64,000 nucleotides of DNA from Neurospora tetrasperma FGSC 2508 (GCF_000213175.1 NW_009799099.1:5520179-5584178), one strand, 5' to 3'; positions 10,822-23,640 are shown, numbered from the stretch's first letter. Notes: a model not told the origin generated them from the letters alone. Made by a program: numbers and translations.

Positions 10822-13800
10822 ATATACTACTTAATGAGTGCCTGCTGAGGTGGAAGGCATGCCGCTTAATACTAATACATGGTAGTTGACAGCCATCTAC
10901 CAGAAGGCTGTTAGCTGACCATCAGGAGGGGGGGGGGAGGAGAATGTTACGATTTTAATATAATAGTGTGTCTATACCCTAGAGGTAGGTACCTAGACAA
11001 TAATACAGCCGCTGGTCGGGATGAGATCTACCTCTATTTGTGTAATGTCTATTAGTTCAATAAAAGGCAAGTTTGCTTACCTACCTACCTCTTGCCATCT
11101 TGTACGGTAATACTACCTAGGTATGTTGCTTCCCAGCCATTTGCTGGTCCTTGTATGGCCGCGTGGTTCATGATACTTCTAGGTGGCCGGCCGGGCAAGA
11201 CTGGTAAGCTTTATACCAGAGTTTCACCCCAGCCTCGGTCGAACAGCTACCTAGGTACCTAGAATCTTGAATCCTGGACTAGACGTTCTCTGCAGCGACG
11301 AGGAGGCCGCCGTTTGTTTAGAGACTAGAGGTAGGTAGAGGTAGGTAGTATAAGTTCGCGCAGACGACCTGGATGGATGTCAACAAGCGGGCAGCATTTC
11401 GTGGCCAGCGCCAGGCATTCTCCTGGAACGCTGCAGACGGGGAAGTCTTTTTGGAGACGAAACTTCGACTTCCAGTGCAAGCGCGGAAGCTTTTAGCTTC
11501 AGGGAACCTGATGGGTTGCAAAGGTGGTGGTCGAGTGTCCCGGTTTTGCCGGTCAAGATGCTTCAAGCTCACGTCAAACTTGTGGTCCTCTGAGCTCCAA
11601 GAGCTCATCCTAATCGCCCTTCGTGTGTCTTCCGGAATCTCTCTACGTGTTCCCACTCTTCATTACTGGTTTTTGTATCTTCGGTCGGTTGATCGTGGCC
11701 CTCGGTCGGTGGTCGGCAGGTACATACAAAGCTCGAGAATGTTCGGGGCAGCGGCATCGCGAGCTCGCTGGAGGTTGGGAAGGCTGGCTGGGTGGAAGGA
11801 CCTGAAGAGGAAAGAAGTTAGCCATTAGCTTGACCAAGCTTAACGGGAAGTGCTTGCTTGTTCATACCTCTACTCTAGAACCTTGGGGAGAAGGAATCTT
11901 TGTCTCTTAATACGGACAAGCATTTGGGTATCCTGATTCACTTGTGCTTCTCAGGTGCTTCGCTGGGAATGCCCGACTTCCATTGACATCAACATGCATC
12001 TTGGCGGGAAACTCTCCAGTGCATGAGGGTACAGGCAGGCAGAGAGTACATCACGATTGGATGGAAAAGGCATGTGCTCTAATGTAGAGGTACATTTTCT
12101 ACCTCTGCATGTATCAAGCCCACATTGCTTCCCGGGCAACAGCGCCTCCCAACACATACAGGTACAAAGGATACAGCCCTCCAAGAGATGATACAGGAAC
12201 TTCAACAAGAGACCCAACCCCGCTCATTTTACACCACCACTAACATCGCCAAAAGAGAGTATTAAGCTAATGTCCGTCCCTTTCCACCACTGCTGCTGGC
12301 ATTCAACAGCCGTTGGTCTCCCAAGTTCACCGCAAAACAAAAGCCGGGCTTGGAGCCCAGGATGCCCTCCATTGTATGCAAGTCATCACACAACCCCTAG
12401 AGACGAGAGCACTGTTTGTGCCTCCTCGTTGAATAGAAGAAAAAGGGGCCGGGTGATGTGGTCGGATCTCGGGATGTGGTCTGCTTCTGGGTTGGCTTAC
12501 CAACGCTATGTCGGTTTAACTCCAGCTTGGATGTTCTCCTTGTCGTGGTTAGGACCCTTGGTGCCACTACGGTGGTTGGTGGAGACGACTGTAGTGCCTG
12601 GGAATTGAATCCAGGGCTTTGTTGTTGCCGTCGTCGTTGGTGGTAGTCGTAGTGGTAGTGGTGGTGGTGGTGGTGACGATGCTTCAGGGACTGCCATGAT
12701 GTTCCGTTAGCTCGTGAACTCCTTGGCTGGTAGATGGGTTGAAGGTAGACTCACCATGGAAGTTGCCCCGTGAGGTACACCACACTTCCTGAGCGAGTAG
12801 CACTCCCCGAGTTTGAACACGTGCTTGTGGCACTTGTCGGTCGCCCGCAAAGGCGACTGTGAGACAGCGCTTACATTCTATCGAAACGGAGTAATGGAAT
12901 CAGACATAGTCCGGGTAATGTCAACAACAAAAGGAAGGTTTGGGGATCACGTGATACCGAGGAGAGCGGCATGGACAAAAAGTGGAGGGAAAGCAAGGAA
13001 CGCATCATCTTTGAGACTCTTCTCTTTCGCTTGGAGGTTGAGTTGCTGTACACTCCTTTGTCGTGCCCATGCCAGGTCGCGAGAGCATTATGAGGCTGGA
13101 AACAGTGCCGACTGAGAATGAGGGCGCTGGTAGAATTGGGACAGAGGTTACCTCTATGAGATCAAAAGAAGGGGACCTACATTCTTTTTTCGCGATGGAG
13201 ATTGGAATCCATGATTTGTGTGTGGTCTGAGTGACTGTGGATGGCCAAAGACCTCTGAAATGCTGTATGTAACAAGCAAGAAGAGGAAAGGGAGTGTCTT
13301 GAGGGGAAGATAGAGGGTGAGGAAGAGAGGCGACTTGAGAGAAGCTTGAGGGGCGGATGGGATCGAAGATCGATCTTGCCAGCAAGAAGGCAGCGTTGTC
13401 GTCTCGTCTGAAGCTCCTTCCTTCCTTCAATCTTGCATGCCGCCTGACAAACTCGGAGTGTAGGTACCAACTCCTCACGCGGGGAGGATCATCTCCGGTC
13501 GGGGCACATTACTGCGGGACATGATTGAGTAGATCGGTCAAAAGGACTCGTCAATATGGACTACAACCTGACCATAGGATCCTATCAAACTTCGACGACG
13601 GATTTCCAACATGTCGAAAACCACTTCTCCAAATTTTCCTGATCCAAATAGCTCTTCTCCCGGTTGAGATAGGGGGCTCCCCAAGCTGGTCCACTTGGAT
13701 TTGTCCCGGGCGGATGTGCCCTACACACAACCCACTGAAACTAGATGGAAGCATAGTGTGACACAGATAAGGGTGAATGAAGTACCAAGTACATCAGCTG

Positions 13801-13928
13801 GGTATGTCATTACCGAGACGAATCTTTCGTGCGATTTCCCCGCTTGGCTGGGCAATAAAGTTCTCCCCATCCCCCACGAAATTTCTTCCTTCTTCCTCCT
13901 CCTTTCATCATCTTCATCTTCAATTCAA
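10822..13928. other. Intergenic region, repeat-rich
   Basis: No gene is supported. It holds several TAGAGGTA/TACCTAGG motif clusters (10979..10999, 11085..11125, 11250..11265, 11328..11350, 12083..12110), a G9 run near 10928, and a GGT/GTA trinucleotide tract at 12640..12675. Long open frames at 11373..11828 and 13005..13478 lack coding character. Confidence 0.45.
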
Positions 13929-14500
13929 CATGCCACAAGCAGAAGGGCACACACTCAAGACCGAGGATGCCGCCAGGATGTGCACCCAGACCGTCCTTAC
14001 CACCTCCTGCGGCAAATGCGGCTCCCCGTGTCCAACATTACCCCCAGTACAACGGGGACCGGCTTGTCTTCTCCTGCTTCTTCGTTAGTAATCATTTTCC
14101 TTGTTCTCTTCCAAGTCCTCACCGCTGCCTCATCACAGAGCCTTGCTCGAGTACTTGACTAACCTGATCGTGCCCCTGGTTAGATCAGAAGCGGGGAAGA
14201 CAAGAAGAACATTCAGGCTGCGAAGGAGACTCGCCGTCTGGCGTCCTCATCTAGCCTCAGGATGCGTGACCGTCCATCCTCCTGTCGTAAGCATTTCCAC
14301 ACTGCTTTCTATTTCGTCCTCCCTTCCTCTCTTCCCTTCCTTTTTGACCTTTTTTTCACGTCAGCAAGTTTCAACGCCGACATATCGTCGAGTACCAGCA
14401 CGCGTTCCTCAAGACAAACGCCTCCCAGATGGGGCAGGCCAAACAATTGGCGGTGGCGGGATCAAGGGAGCAATCGCTTGTTGGTGTGGCCGGCGCATAG
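13929..14500 (+). pseudogene. Small decayed gene, family unknown
   Basis: Coding-like pieces follow one another in different frames. From an ATG at 13929 comes MPQAEGHTLKTEDAARM with TTSCGKCGS. In the next frame is YNGDRLVFSCFF, ending at a GTTAGT donor (about 14084). After an acceptor near 14182 comes SGEDKKNIQAAKETRRL with RMRDRPSSC, ending at a GTAAGC donor near 14287. After an acceptor near 14372 comes RRHIVEYQHAFLKTNASQM, ending at a TAG at 14498. The pieces do not join into one frame with these splice sites, so the gene is probably broken by small indels or has an intron I could not place. A Cys-x2-Cys pair in the first piece is the only motif. Confidence 0.3.
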
Positions 14501-14684
14501 CCAAGCTTCAAGTTGGTAAGTATCTTCATCCGTGGCCAGACACGGTCCTCTTACCACCAAGCTCCTGGAGGCATCCAGCTAACTGTCCGGAAACGACAGG
14601 CCGCCTCATTGTCCAGGCCCAAGAGGGGCCCCTCAACGCTGGTCCCTGGTCCTGTACCCAGCCTCGCCTCGAGACTCTTCTCTC

Positions 14685-14842
14685 TGCTGGTGTGACCGGG
14701 GGCCGGCGCATTGTCTTGTTGGTGTGGCCGGCGCATTGTCTTGTTGGTGTGGCCGGCGCATTGTCTTGTTGGGTGGCCGGTGTATTGTTCTGTTGGCGTG
14801 GCTGGTGTATCGTCTTGTTGGGTTGGCCGGTGTGATGTCTTA
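14685..14842. repeat. Minisatellite, about 25-bp unit, 5-6 copies
   Basis: Units contain GTGTGGCCGGCGCATTGTC followed by TTGTTG. The first three are nearly identical and later ones diverge. One further unit-like copy (14480..14500) forms the 3' end of the decayed gene upstream, so the array seems to have been seeded from coding sequence. Confidence 0.8.
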
Positions 14843-14885
14843 ATGTTAGTTGGGGGGCTGAGAAGAGGTGTGTACTTGTACTGTA

Positions 14886-14953
14886 GTCTCTCTCTTTCTC
14901 TTTCTCTTTCTCTTTCTCCTCTCTCTCTCTCTCTCTTTCTCTTTCTCTTTCTC

Positions 14954-14986
<33 letters not shown>

Positions 14987-14992
14987 TTTTTC
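14886..14992. repeat. CT-rich microsatellite
   Basis: About 107 bases of TTTCTC and CTCTCT units on the plus strand. The corresponding charged and Leu/Ser-rich open frames on both strands are artefacts of the repeat. Confidence 0.9.
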
Positions 14993-14999
14993 TGGCAGA

Positions 15000-17490
15000 G
15001 GTGGGAGGGCGACGACGGAAGATGGGCTTGATTCTGTACTAATAGTAGAAGGGGTGAAACGGAAATCAGAGTAGTCTAGAAGCCTGGAAGAGAGTGCCGG
15101 TGAATGGGTGCCAAAGAATATACACAGAAAACCTTTTTTCCACCTCTTGCTCACCGTGATTATTGTGTTCATTGTGGTGTGATGCCGAACACTTCACAAC
15201 ATGTTAGGACGAGCTTTCCATTCACTATGCCGTCGGTTTTGATCTCGGCAGACATCACCTCTACCGTGGAACCAAGCAGAAAACTCAAGCAACCTGGAAC
15301 TCTTCGTGATTGTATACCACGTGCAGAAAGGACAACATCGCCGACACAAAACATGACGCTGGTCTGGTCTTCGGTCTTCAGCTTGCACCCAAGGCGCCTC
15401 ACAACCTCAAGACAGGAACATTGCATGTGTTCCTAGCACCAGAGCGATCGCGATCATTGGTTTCCAAAGACAAAGTCCAGTCTTCACGACACAAAACAAG
15501 TTCTAATAAATCGCCTTTTGTGGAGGGCCACCTTTGAACTTCTTAACATGGCACTCGAGGACACTTGCAGGTTGTAATCGGGCACTCTTCAGGATCAGAC
15601 GCTGATCGATGACATTTCCAATCACGGAGTCCGGTCCAGTCTTGCGAATCTATTACAAAGTGGAAGTTACGGGTGCTTGAAAGTCTTACGCCTGCTCCAA
15701 CCGATTGAACTTCCAATAATGCAGCCTGGAGGCTCCATGACTCAGTCTTGGTCAAATCCGACAGAATCTTCTGGGTTCCCGGCCTTTCATGGGCGGTTTC
15801 TCAACAGAGAGTGCTCAGGTACCGGGCACAGTCATGCCCTGAAGGACAGAAGGAACTCTTGACTCTTCTTCTAGTCTTTCTATTGCTTGACCGTCAGGCC
15901 GCTACCGCATGACGAGCACCTCTTTGGTTACCTCTAGTACCTCTAGCGGCAGGAAGCCATCTTTCTCCAACGGTGGCAATCACGAGAAGAGATTTTTCTG
16001 AGTGGCACGAGGAACAAGTCGGCAGTCTGCAGCTCATTGAGGCAATGACTGATGAAGGAACGTTAAGAGGGCAGGAACACCTCCCCTCTGCAGTTGAACC
16101 ATGGCCAGCCTTGAGACCTACGTAACGGGATGCACAAGTGTCTGGTCAAGTGTCCGTGTGATCGCAGAGTTCAACAGTCCTCGGAAGGAAGTGCACCTTC
16201 CCACCTTGTGAAGATCTGGGGCATGTACCGGAGGAAAACCTGCGAGATTGTGGCTAGTAGGTAGCCCCTCTGAATCCCATCATCGGCGATCGCGGGAGGA
16301 AAGCCATGTTAGGCAGTCACCCTTGATGACGAAGGAACAACGAGACAACAATAAGACCTGTTGCGGTGATCTTAAACCGTGAGCCAGTTGATCATTGAAC
16401 ACTGCACAGTGTTTTCACCTTTCTATGCGATGGAAACTCACCTATGGTCTCCTTTTCGGAGTCCTAAGAGTCCGGAAACCAACGGCACCTCCAGTGAGGA
16501 GGGCAGTATGAGAGACTGCAAAGTGCCACTTTAGTGTGCCCACAGAAGAAGAAAGAAGGAGCTCTGGATACAGCCTGCCATCTTGTGCAGCTAATTACCT
16601 CTAGATACCTCTAGCCAGTACCTTGAGGGCCATCTTATGTCCCAGCCTTCCTCACGAGTCACGATTCACAGCCTGCTTCAAGAGGCGCGCCTTCCCGTCT
16701 AAGCAAAAAACGGGAGCAGAAGTTACGAGATTGCGGTCAGCAGTCAGGAGTCCAGACAGTGCAAAATCTTGACACTTTGTGGGAGCGTGGAAGGTTCTTC
16801 GGTTATTACGCACAGATACCTCTAACTGGACAATTCCAGGAAAGAAGAACCCCCGGGGATCTGAAGCTGCAGTGCTTGCTCCGTCATGCGGCTGGCGGGT
16901 TAGCCAGTACAGTAGAGGTAGAGGTATCTTGCGAATCACGACATAGCAGCACTCCCGATCCACAAACTGTCTCAACCTTTTAGGGGCGTGCCTTCCATTC
17001 ATGGCTAAAAGACACGGAGCCGAGCTTCAGGCTACGAGATTGCTCCAAGGTCATAGAGGTACCCAGTATGGGCAGCCGCGGGGTGATTGGAGTCTGGACT
17101 CTGGTAGCCCCGGCTGCTTGACTGCCAGGCAGGCCCGCGCTTTAGGAACGCGACTTCCATCCCGTCTCGAGAGACGTCCAAGTGGACAGCCTACAGTGTC
17201 TTCAGTATTTAACGCGAACTTCTTCCTGAATTGTGAAAATTTTCTGAGCGCCCAACCAATTCACGAGTTCTCTCAAGCACTCTCCTCACATCCTCGTTCG
17301 TACCCCGAATCATCCTTCATCCACAACCTTCTCGACGTCTAACCTTTTACTGATATTGTCGTTTTCAGCAGAGGTTTTGTACTTTGGAGAACGCATCTCC
17401 CAAGAAATAAACTGCTTCCAGATCGCCACCGCCCGCCCACGAGTTGGTTTCCCTACCTGCCGCGTACGCTTCTGGCTTGCAGCTTCTAAC
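15000..17490. other. Intergenic, no supported gene
   Basis: Open frames are short and without coding bias. TACCTCTA motifs occur as pairs at 15930..15955 and 16595..16615 and singly at 16820, 16913..16925 and 17056. Confidence 0.4.
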
Positions 17491-18027
17491 ATGCTGGGGA
17501 ATACCAGACTCAAGATGAGTCAAGCAAGAAGGCTGAGCGAACGACAGTACCATGCGTTGCCCATAGACTGGTGAGTGACTTTCTTCTTATTGACAGTGGC
17601 CTCATTCCCCCTGACTTGTCCGTTATTCTCGGTTCAAGTTCCCAAGGGGACGCCAACATACCTCGCACAAAAGAAAAGACACTGGCACCAGTGGATCAGC
17701 CTTTGAGCCAGGCCTTCCATCCAAAAAAACACACACACACACGCGCGCGCGCGCCCGTGGTGCATGTTAAATCATCCACATGATCGCTAGTAAAGCTCAA
17801 CTCACTTACATTTCCATCAATCCAGTGACGAACCCGGCACCCCGCCCAAGTCCCTCGGCCAGAAACTCACTGGCAAGCAGGAAGAGCAGCTGGAGAGCTC
17901 GGTCCGGCAACTGGCAGAGAAGATAGTGGTGGACCAGTGGAAGGCCAAGAAGAAGAAGGAGGAGGAGGAAGCGGCCGCGGCCAAGGCCGCCCAAGGAACG
18001 TGGGTTGACGATATGGGTGTGGACTAA
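17491..18027 (+). CDS. Small charged coiled-coil protein, unknown
   Basis: Joins 17491..17570 and 17826..18027, giving 93 aa. The donor is GTGAGT, the acceptor ATCCAG, and the join makes a Cys codon. The product starts MLGNTRLKMSQARRLSER (an alternative start is the ATG at 17515). It continues GTPPKSLGQKL, then a helix EEQLESSVRQLAEKIVVDQW. A Lys/Glu/Ala-rich stretch follows and the protein ends TWVDDMGVD. Codon use is strongly GC-ending, so it is likely real. I do not recognise a family. Just past the stop another frame reads FKEMQEHAEMLQNEAKRS, also helical and coding-like, so the 3' end may be longer in another splice form or may have been cut short by mutation. Confidence 0.55.
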
Positions 18028-18164
18028 GGGCATTCAAAGAGATGCAGGAACATGCCGAGATGCTGCAGAACGAGGCCAAACGTTCCGGGTTTTCTTGTTG
18101 TTTTCGCGTGGGTGGTGGCTGGAATCGAATTCCATGCCTACAAGTATGACGAGGCACAGGGGAT

Positions 18165-18372
18165 GGTTCAAGGAAAATGCCCAACTACGGGCCGCAAAGG
18201 AAGTCCCGAGAGGGATGACCGTTGGTGTCTGTGTGGAAGTGTGATGAAGCGAGTGGTTACGAGGGTGGTTTAAGGAAATGCCCAACTACGGGCTGGCATC
18301 AAAGGAGTACTGAGAGGAATAACCGTTGGTGTCTGTGTGGAAGTGTGTTGAAGTGAAGCGAGTGATTACGAG
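18165..18372. repeat. Tandem duplication, about 105-bp unit, two copies
   Basis: Both copies contain AAATGCCCAACTACGGGC, then GAC/AACCGTTGGTGTCTGTGTG, then GAAG(C)GAGTG(G/A)TTACGAGGG. They differ by scattered substitutions and small indels. The array adjoins the sequence shared with 57020..57145. Confidence 0.85.
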
Positions 18373-18475
18373 GGTAAACGAGAGTGGTGGTGAACTTGTT
18401 GATTGAGGAAGAGGAAGGAGTGAAAGAGAAAGTGGGAGATTTCCTTCGATAGATGTATATACCGTAGCGGGAATA
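18345..18475 (-). promoter_or_regulatory. Duplicated gene 5' end (promoter/leader-like), paired with 57020..57145
   Basis: Read on the minus strand, this contains TATATACATCTATCGA, then ATCTCCCAC, then CAATCAACAAGTTCACCACC and CTCGTTTACCCTCGT. The plus strand at 57020..57145 carries the same order of blocks at roughly 80-85% identity. A CA/CT-rich, ATG-poor sequence preceded by a TATA-like element suggests a duplicated promoter plus leader. In the opposite direction the same block also encodes a similar short peptide at both loci (EVKRVxTRVNExGGELVD), so a coding explanation is not excluded. Confidence 0.4.
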
Positions 18476-18944
18476 TAGGAAGCGTAACAAGTGTTCTATG
18501 TATGAAACTATCTTTGACAGTCTGAAAGCAGTTCGCATGTTTCTGTGACGTGGGAGAGTAAAAGAGACCATCATATGCCCTTACAGATCCAAAACAACGG
18601 TTCATTGTGCTGTCTCCGCTGATCTGGCGGCTTGAAATGCTCCTCGGACAAAGTCGTCAAAGACTGCAGTGTTGACTGGCGAGGGAAGGCAAGCAGGAGT
18701 AGCTGGTCACAAAATGAGATGCAATATCTTGGTCGGAATCGATGCCTCTATCATGCACCATGCCCATCTCCCATCCGTCAACATGTCTTCCCGTATATCC
18801 ACGTAAACCGGAAAGAAAGACTCCACCCAGCCTACCTCTACCCAAGCCAACAAGAAAAGAACCAAAAGGCTGGAAAAATAGAAGAAAAAGATGCAAAAAT
18901 GATGATGTTGTCCCAGATTGCAATGCTGGGAACATCGGGAATTG

Positions 18945-19017
18945 AGCCCGACGTGGGGGTCGAACCCACAACCTTGAGATTAAGAGTCTCACGCTCTACC
19001 GATTGAGCTAGCCGGGC
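18945..19017 (-). tRNA. tRNA-Lys (CTT)
   Basis: 73 nt without intron. The acceptor stem is GCCCGGC/GTCGGGC with one G-U pair. The D arm is GCTCAATCGGTAGAGC, the anticodon loop is ACTCTTAAT with CTT, and the T arm is GTGGG-TTCGACC-CCCAC. No broken copies were noticed elsewhere in the window. Confidence 0.95.
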
Positions 19018-19862
19018 AGCTGTTGCAAGCTGCCTTGTGTTGTTGAAGGGAAGGGATAGGATCTGGGCTTATGAGTGCGTGGATTTGCAGTGGCAATGTT
19101 TGGAAAAGGTTTTTTTCGGTGGTGGATTGTGAATTTGTGATGCCGGGCGGTCCATGTTGGGATGCCCTGGTGTCTGGTGTTGTGGGTCGGGCGGGGTGGG
19201 GACGATTCATGTCAGGGAGGGAAGGGTAGGGGTGTTTAGAGGACTTTGGGGGGAGAGGGAAGGGACATAAGGAGGGGTTAGGGTCGGTGAGGGCCTAAGG
19301 GGGGTTGTTGGAGGAAGAGAAGGAAGAAGATGTATGGGGAGGACACTCGGTGGTGGGAATACAAAGGGGGCAATGGATCGTGTTGGAAGTTTACATGTGC
19401 TAATGTGGGAATCGGTGAGAAGGAGATGGATGTTGAAAGATGTGTCGAAGTTCTCTGAGCATGCAGTATCACGTATATTAGCACAATAGAAGTGAGAATG
19501 CTTGAATTGGTTAAAGAAGAAGAAAAGAAAGGAATAGAAGTGGTGGAAGAAGACACCGTTTATACCTTATACATGGCTTTGGGAACGTGTTTGGATCGAA
19601 ATACAATGCAGGAATTGTTAATACATGCCACGGATGTCCGACAAGATGTTAGATATTATGTGCGTGATTCGTTATTGGAAATATGTACTTGTACTTCTCC
19701 GTCCTTCGATCGTGTTTTCATGCCATCCATAAGTCGTAAAAGCCAATCTTCCCCTTCATGTCGTTTCTTCCTCCGTCATATATGTACAGCCATATTAGAT
19801 CCACCATGCTTTTAGGTAGCCTATTCTTCCTCCCCTGATCTTCTCGATCATGCCCAGATGCT

Positions 19863-20351
19863 TCAAGCAGCACACAAATCCAACACCACATCCCCCGCGC
19901 TCCCACACACCTTGGTCTGGCTTCCCGCCGGCTGCGTTCCCTCCGCCCACTCAATCGCCCCACAGCTTCCGGTGCCCTTGCCCGTCACCGTGACCTTATG
20001 TCCCTTGAACGCGTCCCCAAAGACACTGCTCAAATCATACCAGACGTTGCTGCCGTCCAGCGAATACGCAAGGATGAGCTCGGGCGCGCCCGTGTACAGG
20101 CCGTCGGATGTGGTGGTGATCTTGAGCGCTTTGCCGCCCGTCACGGGGTCCTTGACGAATTCCTCGCTGTAGGTGCCGTTGGTGGCGGCGAGGGCGACGG
20201 GCGCCGAGACGGAGGAGCCCACGGACCAGAGGGTCACGGGGATGGAGCAGTGGTTGAGGACGGTGGCTTTGCCGACTGCTCTGGGAATGACAGCGCCGAG
20301 GGCTGGGACCACGGCCGCGGTGGCGAGGGCGAGGAGGGTGGTGAGTTGCAT
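19863..20351 (-). CDS. Secreted BYS1-like (thaumatin-like) protein
   Basis: Single exon, 162 aa. MQLTTLLALATAAVVPALG is a clear signal peptide. The mature part has LNHCSIPVTLWSVGSSVS, a GTYSEEFVKDPVTGGKALKIT strand pair, LYTGAPELILAYSL, VWYDLSSVFGDAFKGH, then a Cys-rich end (GSCGAIEW, KVCGS, DLCAA). This is the layout of the Blastomyces yeast-phase-specific (BYS1) family, small secreted beta-sandwich proteins of unclear function in ascomycetes. Four cysteines probably form disulfides. A TATA box lies about 165 bp upstream. Confidence 0.85.
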   Translation of the reverse strand: MQLTTLLALATAAVVPALGAVIPRAVGKATVLNHCSIPVTLWSVGSSVSAPVALAATNGTYSEEFVKDPVTGGKALKITTTSDGLYTGAPELILAYSLDGSNVWYDLSSVFGDAFKGHKVTVTGKGTGSCGAIEWAEGTQPAGSQTKVCGSAGDVVLDLCAA

Positions 20352-20511
20352 TTTTAGTTTGGTTGAGTGTGTTGTTGTTGGTGGAGGATAGGTAAAGAGT
20401 TGTCTTTGGCTTTTGGTCTTTGGAGGGTGAAACTTGTTTGTTTGTATGGTTGAATGATGGTGATGATGAGATGGAAGAAACAGGAGGTAACTCGAGGAGC
20501 TTGCTGGATTC

Positions 20512-20518
20512 TTATATA
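20512..20518 (-). promoter_or_regulatory. TATA box of the BYS1-like gene
   Basis: TATATAA on the minus strand, about 165 bp before the ATG at 20351, with a CA-rich leader between. The position suits a fungal TATA-driven, inducible gene. Confidence 0.45.
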
Positions 20519-20799
20519 CACTGAAGAACTCCAGATCGACATCATCGACTTGGCTGACAACAATGTTCCCACCGCAGATATTCCGCTTCCCACCGCATCA
20601 GATCCAAAACGGGAAATGGTTACATCCCATCCATCCACTCTTGCCTCGAAATAGCATCCATCTCGTGGAGATGTCAGATGGCCGAGGCGGAGTATGTGTG
20701 GACGGTGAGATACCCCGGACACACTTACACCACGAGTGTCTGAATTCAGTAATTTTCACACCACCTGGATAGGTACCAAGCCTCAACACGAGGTACCCG

Positions 20800-23640
20800 C
20801 AATTTACTGACGTGGTACACTGCTGACTGGCTTCAACGTTGGTAGGCTTTCTTTTTCAGCTCGTACTATACCTGGAGGTGCTTGGCCAAGGACCCCAAGG
20901 GTCTCCACGATCGAAGATCTCTCTCCTTCCAAGACATCAGACCGGCTGTCGGCAGCGTGGAAGCACAGGTTTGTTCCAGCCTTTTAACAATGCAAATGCA
21001 AGGGTCCATTAGTCCGTGATTGGGTCGGATGGTAGAGGTAGGTATGCAGTCGAAAGTCGTCGAAGCCTTGGATTGTTAGCTAGAGTACCTGTAGACTTGT
21101 CGTCCCAGACGACGTCGTCCAAACCGCCAGTGTTGCCGAAACCACCTAGTCATAAGACACAAGGCATCAACGGCAGATACGATATTGCTTTTCCATTAAC
21201 TCCAATACCACCTTGATCGAGTCGAGTTCACCTCAGCTCAGCAATACGAATAATGTCGGTCGGTGATGGTGGTGGTATAGTCGGACGTCCATGTCACCAC
21301 ATATGATATCATTTCCCCATTCGCCAATGCCGCCAAGCAAAAAGCCAAGTCAAGCCCACCATGGAGCCGCAGTCTCACCGTTCCCGTTGCTTCCGCAGCC
21401 GGCGATCTCTGCGCCTCCATTTGCTGACATCCGCCTGGGCAGTCCACTAACATCGTATTCGAAGGGGTCCGGAAATGCGGGGAAGACATACGGAAAGAAG
21501 GTGTGGGTGGGATCGCTTTCTGCTGCTTTTGATGGCTGCCTGTGCGCCAAAATAGGTAGGTAATGCAAGGCGCCGGATCGTATGTACAATGGCGCGGTTG
21601 TATCACAGGGCTGGCTGGTTGAGGGTCAGGCCAGGCGCCTCAACGGTCAATTGGTGTGTAGGTGCAATATGGAAATACCGACTTCTCGTGATTTTTTTTT
21701 TTTTGTTGGGGGGCACAGGTTTCCATACTTGGATTCCTCCTGTCTTGCAAAGGTCGCGAAAGGATACCTAAAATATGTCTACCTCTACACACGTTAGTTC
21801 CCTTCCCTTTACGACATAGAGAAAAAGAAAAAAGAAGAAAAAAAGAAACAAGTCCCTGGAAGACATTGATTGTTCAAAGGTCCGGCAACTTACTTCCGGG
21901 CCAAGCCATAGCTGACATGATTCCAGATGTCGATCTCTCATCCGGTTTACATACGGCTCCTCGACACGGGTATACGCCCAATGAGGCGAAATCGGGCCCA
22001 GGGTCCGTAGAGGTAGTTGTAGGTACCGTACCTTTTACGAACACCGCGCCGAGACCGCCGGACAAACTCTGGTGTCTTTTGTTCGGACCGGTCTTTATCG
22101 TTTTCAGCTCGGGTCGAATCAGGTTAAAGTCTCGCATCGTTTACCTCGATTCGGACACTGCTACCTATCTTATGTCAGTAAGTTAGTCCGTATCTGCCTC
22201 GGTCGTGCTAGTTCTTACCTCTACTCAACCCACGTGGTATAATGATACGTTACAGCTGATCTTTTGCTTCTTCCGCTTTTGTGTACTCCCATGTACAGTA
22301 GTTGAGCATCGTCGACTGCCTAATGTGGGTGTTTGAACGGATTATCTAGCGATTCGGTCCCTGGGTAGGTAGGTACCTAGAGGTAGTCTCCAACTCCAAA
22401 TTGCATCTACTAATCCATCTCATGACCATCACGGCCGCCAGGCAGGCGGCTTCCATATTGCACATAAAGTGGATTCCAAACTTGTCACTCCTCGTATATG
22501 CAGGCTTACTGCGTACACCTAAGTGGACGTATTGGGTCTTGGGAGGGGGATTCCGGTGGAAAAGGAAAGAGTTCGCGATGTAACCTTCTTCTCCAAATAC
22601 ATGTACATCCTCCACTACGGGACTCGGTGGGCGGGCGGGATTATCATCATGACCACCCTGACGTCAATCCGGGTTTGGTGGGGCACCACTCACTGATCGG
22701 ACGTGTTGGCTGGAGCGTGTGATGGAGCCGGCCGGTGGTGAAGAGCCGCATGTATGCATACATGCCTTTCGTCGATTGATTGATTGATTGATTGATTGAT
22801 TTGGTTTTGATTGCGAGGGTGGTACAGTTGGTGGTTCCAAAAAAAAATAAAAAAATAAAAAAATAAAAAAATAAAAATAAAAAAGAAGAGAGAGAAGCAG
22901 TACACTCAAACAAATTGACCACTCTTTTGGTGAGCCCGTGTGTAGTAGCCCTCCTTGAAACTATACAGCTATATGGGTGGGCGGACTAAGGAAAAGCAGA
23001 GCGAGCGTCTTTTCGTATTAATTTTGCGTTGCTCACCAGCTGAATTGAAAAATGAATGTCTGGATTGATCAGTCGACCTGATGATGATCTTGGTTGACCG
23101 AATGTTGGTCGGTTCGCAACATGTCATGTTGGTCAGCTTCGCCAGCGGTTGGTTGGTTGTTGGTTGTTGGTTGGTCACTTGGCGCCGCCCGCCGTCCGTT
23201 GTGCAGAGTAAGTGACCGTTTTGTACCGCAAACCTACTGTGTAACAGAATCAATCGACCGCCGAGCGGTGTGGGTGGCCCGTGCTCGTGCTGCCAAGACT
23301 TGAAGGGTTGGCGGACCATTGCCCGACCTAGGTACAATTCAATTCCCATGTCATCCACCACCTGCTACGTCCAATCCATTTGGTAGGGGAAAAGGCGGGG
23401 ATAAGAGTATAGAATGAAAAAGATAAAGAAAAATTTCAGTCGAGAACGTCGACGAGAAGAGACCATTGGACAATCCCCTACCAGCATTTGCTGTCTGCGG
23501 GCTGCGATGTAAGTCAACGCCAACCTACCTACCATAGCCACCTACCTCTAGATACCTCTACCTACCTAGCCACCTACCCATCCCGCCCTAATGCTACATC
23601 GAGCAACCAAGATTCCAACAACACTATGACCTCCATGATC
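20800..23640. other. Intergenic region, no supported gene
   Basis: It holds TAGAGGTA motifs (21033, 22008, 22380, and a cluster at 23540..23575), a GATT repeat at 22774..22800 and an A-rich AAAAAAAT repeat at 22838..22885. Open frames on both strands are short and unbiased. Confidence 0.45.

Noticed and set aside
14711-15172. Leu/Ser/Phe-rich plus frame and Arg/Glu/Lys-rich minus frame
   Set aside because: Both are readings of the minisatellite and CT microsatellite.
22647-22922. Phe/Leu-rich minus frames resembling membrane proteins
   Set aside because: Produced by the AAAAAAAT repeat at 22838..22885.
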